This document shows positions 7,009 to 9,524 of a stretch of DNA of 9,524 nucleotides, piece after piece. Source of the DNA: Pseudomonadota bacterium (lineage in GTDB: Bacteria; Pseudomonadota; Gammaproteobacteria; UBA5335); the NCBI GenBank assembly GCA_021783685.1, contig JAJXTQ010000050.1, positions 1-9,524 of the forward strand, read 5' to 3'. Position 1 is the stretch's first letter, and the number at the start of each line of letters is the position of its first letter. The translations under genes were made by a program, and so were the position numbers. Below the pieces are notes generated by a model that was not told where the DNA came from, did not search any database, and saw nothing but the letters and a program-made list of their open reading frames with translations.

Positions 7009-8862
7009 TCAGCCCTCCCCGTTGCGGCAGGTCCAGCGCACGCTCCAGCCGGGCAGCGTCCCGTCCGCGCGGTCGGCGCCCGGGCTGAGGTAGACCGTAT
7101 CGCCCGCGCGCGGGGTGCCGCCGACGGCCTCATCGCCGAGATTGGCGATGAGCGACAGCCGCCGCCCGTCGGGCCACTCCCAGTCGACGGCAAGCACCGA
7201 GCCCGTGATGTCCGCCGCGGCCCTCGGCTGTCCGGCCCGCAGCAGCGGCACGATGTGCGCGGCGCGCCGCTGCAGGAGCTCGCGATGCAGCGCCAGCCAG
7301 CGGGCGGGCTCAGGCTGCGCCAGTTCGGCCCAGTCCAGGCAACTGGCCGCGAAGGTGGCGGGATCGACGGGATCGGGAATGCGCGCCCGCGCCTCGGGAT
7401 CGGCAAAGGCGGCAAAGGCGGCGAATTCCTTGCGCCGGCCTTCGCGCACCGCATCCCCGAGTTCGCCGGCAAAGTCACAAAAGAACAGGAACGGCCGCCG
7501 GCTCGCCCACTCCTGCCCCATGAACAGCAGGGGCGGACTCGGGGCCAGCAGCAGGATCTCGGTGAGCGCACGCAGCCGCTGCGCCGGCGCCAGTAAGGAC
7601 AGCCGCTCACCGAACGCCCGATTGCCGATCTGGTCGTGGTTCTGCAGAAAATTGACGAAGGCGCCGGGCGGCAGATGGGCGCTCGGTTCACCCCGGGACG
7701 CGCCGCGCTTGAACAGCGAAGGATCGCCCTGATAGGCAAAGCCCTCGCTCAGGCAGCGCGCCAGCAGGCGCAGGGGTTCCTCGGAAAAGTCGGTGTAGTA
7801 GCCTTCGCTTTCGCCCGTCGCCAGCACGTGGGCGGCGTGGTGGAAATCGTCGTTCCATTGCGCGTCGTAGGCCGGCGCGTGGCCCTGCGCGTCGCGCGCC
7901 AGAAAGCGCGCCTGATTCGCCTCGTTTTCCAGCACCAGATGGATGTGGCGTTCGGGGCCAAGACGGCCGCGCACGGCGGCGGCGAGTGCCTCGAGGACAT
8001 GAGGCTCGGAATCGTCGTGGATCGCGTGCACGGCATCGAAGCGCAAGCCGTCGAAGCGGTATTCCTCCAGCCAATACAGGGCGTTGTGGACGAAGAAGGC
8101 GCGCACGGTGGCACTGTCGTCGTCATCGAAGTTGATGGCATCACCCCAGGGCGTGTGGTGACGCGGCGTGAAGAAGGTCGGCGCGTAGGCATGCAGGTAG
8201 TTGCCGTCCGGCCCGAAGTGGTTGTAGACCACGTCCAGGAACACCATCAGCCCGCGCCCGTGGGCGGCGTCGATCAGCCGTTTCAGATCCTCGGGCCGGC
8301 CGTAGGCGCTGTCGGGGGCGTAGGGCAGGACGCCGTCATAGCCCCAGTTGCGTTGGCCGGGAAAATCCGCGAGCGGCATCAGTTCGATGGCCGTCACGCC
8401 CAGATCGACCAGATGATCCAGCCGTCGGATGACGCCCTCGTAGCTGCCCTCCGGGCTGAAACTGCCGACGTGCAGTTCGTAGATGACGGCTTCTTCCCAC
8501 GGCCGGCCGCGCCAGTCCTCGTGCTGCCAGCGGTACGCGGCGGGATCGATCAGTTCGCTGGCGCCGTGGATGTCGCCGGGCTGAAAGCGCGAGGCGGGAT
8601 CAGGCACGCACAGGCCGTCGTCGAGCCGGAATCGGTAGGTCTGCCCGGTTGCGGCGCCGTCCGTGGTGACTTCGAACCAGCCGGCCTCGCCGGACTGCAT
8701 CGCCAGCAGATGTTCGGTCCGGCCACCCAAAAGCTGCAGGCGCGGCGCGCGCTGCGCGGGGGCCCAGAGGCGAAAGCGGATGCGCCCGTCGGGCAGGCGC
8801 CGGGGGCCAAAGGGCATCTGGTGCTCAAGGCAGGAAGGATCGGTCGTCCTCGACTTGCTCAT
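7009..8862 (-). CDS. treZ: Malto-oligosyltrehalose trehalohydrolase TreZ
   Basis: TreZ (617 residues, GH13, cytoplasmic) hydrolyses the alpha-1,4 bond next to the trehalose end of malto-oligosyltrehalose, releasing trehalose. An N-terminal beta-sandwich (about 18-110, with RFRLWAP at 29-35) is followed by the catalytic barrel: YELHVGSF (128-135), DVVYNHFGPDG (210-220), GLRFDAVHAI (272-281) with nucleophile D276, LENEAN (311-316) with acid/base E312, and FLQNHDQIGNR (405-415) with D410. A small C-terminal sheet domain completes it. The ATG at 8862 overlaps the end of glgX by 38 bases and has an AGGAG site 10 bases upstream, so it is preferred. The ATG at 8817 (residue 16, starting MPFGPRRL) is a real alternative: it removes a non-conserved 15-residue tail and would lie 7 bases after the glgX stop, but it lacks a good ribosome binding site. 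Function does not depend on the choice. Confidence 0.97.
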   Translation of the reverse strand: MSKSRTTDPSCLEHQMPFGPRRLPDGRIRFRLWAPAQRAPRLQLLGGRTEHLLAMQSGEAGWFEVTTDGAATGQTYRFRLDDGLCVPDPASRFQPGDIHGASELIDPAAYRWQHEDWRGRPWEEAVIYELHVGSFSPEGSYEGVIRRLDHLVDLGVTAIELMPLADFPGQRNWGYDGVLPYAPDSAYGRPEDLKRLIDAAHGRGLMVFLDVVYNHFGPDGNYLHAYAPTFFTPRHHTPWGDAINFDDDDSATVRAFFVHNALYWLEEYRFDGLRFDAVHAIHDDSEPHVLEALAAAVRGRLGPERHIHLVLENEANQARFLARDAQGHAPAYDAQWNDDFHHAAHVLATGESEGYYTDFSEEPLRLLARCLSEGFAYQGDPSLFKRGASRGEPSAHLPPGAFVNFLQNHDQIGNRAFGERLSLLAPAQRLRALTEILLLAPSPPLLFMGQEWASRRPFLFFCDFAGELGDAVREGRRKEFAAFAAFADPEARARIPDPVDPATFAASCLDWAELAQPEPARWLALHRELLQRRAAHIVPLLRAGQPRAAADITGSVLAVDWEWPDGRRLSLIANLGDEAVGGTPRAGDTVYLSPGADRADGTLPGWSVRWTCRNGEG

Positions 8863-9524
8863 GGTTCGCGTACTCCTGCAGCAGGATCAGACAGCGCGGT
8901 CCCACGGTGAGCCGACTGCCGCCGCGCAGGGGCCGCACCTGACCGAGACCGTCCTCGGCCGCCGTATCGAGCACCACTTGCCAGCGGGTGCGGCCGTCCA
9001 GTTTGAGCAGGGTGAACGCCATTGGTTCATGCGCGGCGTTGAGCAGCATTAAAAAATTGCCGTCTTTCATCGGCTTGCCGTGCGGATCCAGCTCGCCCAG
9101 CACCTCCCCGCCGAGAAACACCGCGAGCGAACGGCGGTGCGCCTCGTTCCACTCGGCCGAGGTCATTTCGCGCCCGTTGGGGTTGAGCCACATGATGTCC
9201 TTCACATCGGCACCGGCGATGTTGCGACCCTGGAAGAAATGCTTGCGGCGAAACACCGGGTGTCGTTGCCGCAGGGTGATCAGGCGGCGCACGTAATGGA
9301 ACAGCCGCAGCCGATCCTCGTCCACGCTCCAGTCCAGCCAGCTCGTCCCGTTGTCCTGGCAATAGGCGTTGTTGTTGCCGCCCTGGGTGCGGCCCATCTC
9401 GTCGCCGGCCAGCAGCATGGGAACGCCCTGGGACAGCACCAGACTGGCCATCAGGTTGCGTTTCTGGCGGCGCCGCAGGGCCTTGATGTCGGGATCGTCG
9501 GTCGGGCCTTCGACACCGCAATTC
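8825..9524 (-). CDS. glgX: Glycogen debranching enzyme GlgX/TreX, C-terminal part (N-terminus outside window)
   Basis: Only the last 232 residues are present; the frame enters from the right edge without a start. The visible part opens with NCGVEGPTDD, then ALRRRQKRNLMASLVLSQGVPML as the eighth barrel strand region, LAGDEMGRTQ and GNNNAYCQDN, SWLDW, and a C-terminal beta-sheet domain (WLNPNGREM, about 117-125, then LLNAAHEP). These blocks are diagnostic for the GlgX/TreX isoamylase group of GH13. The enzyme cuts alpha-1,6 branch points in glycogen, giving linear malto-oligosaccharides. The catalytic aspartate and glutamate lie upstream, outside the window. Because treZ and treY follow with overlap and a 2-base gap, its main role here is probably to supply substrate for trehalose synthesis rather than general glycogen breakdown. 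The operon promoter is also outside the window. Confidence 0.95.
   Translation of the reverse strand, partial: NCGVEGPTDDPDIKALRRRQKRNLMASLVLSQGVPMLLAGDEMGRTQGGNNNAYCQDNGTSWLDWSVDEDRLRLFHYVRRLITLRQRHPVFRRKHFFQGRNIAGADVKDIMWLNPNGREMTSAEWNEAHRRSLAVFLGGEVLGELDPHGKPMKDGNFLMLLNAAHEPMAFTLLKLDGRTRWQVVLDTAAEDGLGQVRPLRGGSRLTVGPRCLILLQEYANHEQVEDDRSFLP

Noticed and set aside
7636..8910. A 424-codon open frame on the plus strand opposite treZ
   Set aside because: It has the same shadow character, running across the glgX-treZ junction, with no family resemblance.
1..9524. Defence systems, prophage or mobile element genes
   Set aside because: All long minus-strand frames are accounted for by metabolic, transport, signalling and channel genes. 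No transposase, integrase, terminal inverted repeat or CRISPR-like repeat was seen, and base composition looks even throughout.

Overview
This is a high-GC window (roughly two thirds G+C by eye) in which every supported gene lies on the minus strand, so transcription runs from position 9524 towards position 1. The gene families, the NtrC/sigma-54 type control region and the pairing of a NasA-type nitrate transporter with a phosphatase-kinase fusion suggest a Gammaproteobacterium, or possibly a Betaproteobacterium. I cannot name the genus. No RNA genes, insertion sequences, CRISPR arrays, phage genes or long repeats were seen. No gene-free stretch exceeds 300 bases.

Region 1 (9524 to 4151) is a tight three-gene operon making trehalose from glycogen or malto-oligosaccharides. 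It encodes the C-terminal part of the debranching enzyme GlgX/TreX (cut by the right edge), then TreZ, then TreY. GlgX/TreX supplies linear malto-oligosaccharides, TreY turns the reducing-end bond into a trehalose bond, and TreZ releases free trehalose. Overlaps and a 2-base gap suggest translational coupling.

Region 2 (4150 to 700) is a nitrogen-control unit. A 227-base intergenic region carries a well-formed -24/-12 (sigma-54) promoter and two NtrC-like dyads placed as an enhancer upstream of it. It drives an NNP-family nitrate/nitrite transporter (NasA/NarK type). This is followed, after 50 bases holding a possible coupled micro-ORF, by a PP2C phosphatase-Ser/Thr kinase fusion with a C-terminal membrane anchor. 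The same transporter-kinase pairing is known from pseudomonads next to nirBD, but here no nitrite reductase genes follow.

Region 3 (699 to 1) is a short intergenic region with a good sigma-70-like promoter candidate, followed by a voltage-gated, six-helix-type cation channel. The channel is cut by the left edge just before its selectivity filter. Trehalose synthesis and a potassium-type channel would both fit osmotic adaptation, but nothing in the sequence ties their expression together.

Most of the window is ordinary core metabolism. The points most worth a second look are the phosphatase-kinase with its degenerate glycine loop and HQD motif, its probable NtrC/sigma-54 control together with nitrate uptake, and the two extra hydrophobic segments in the transporter.
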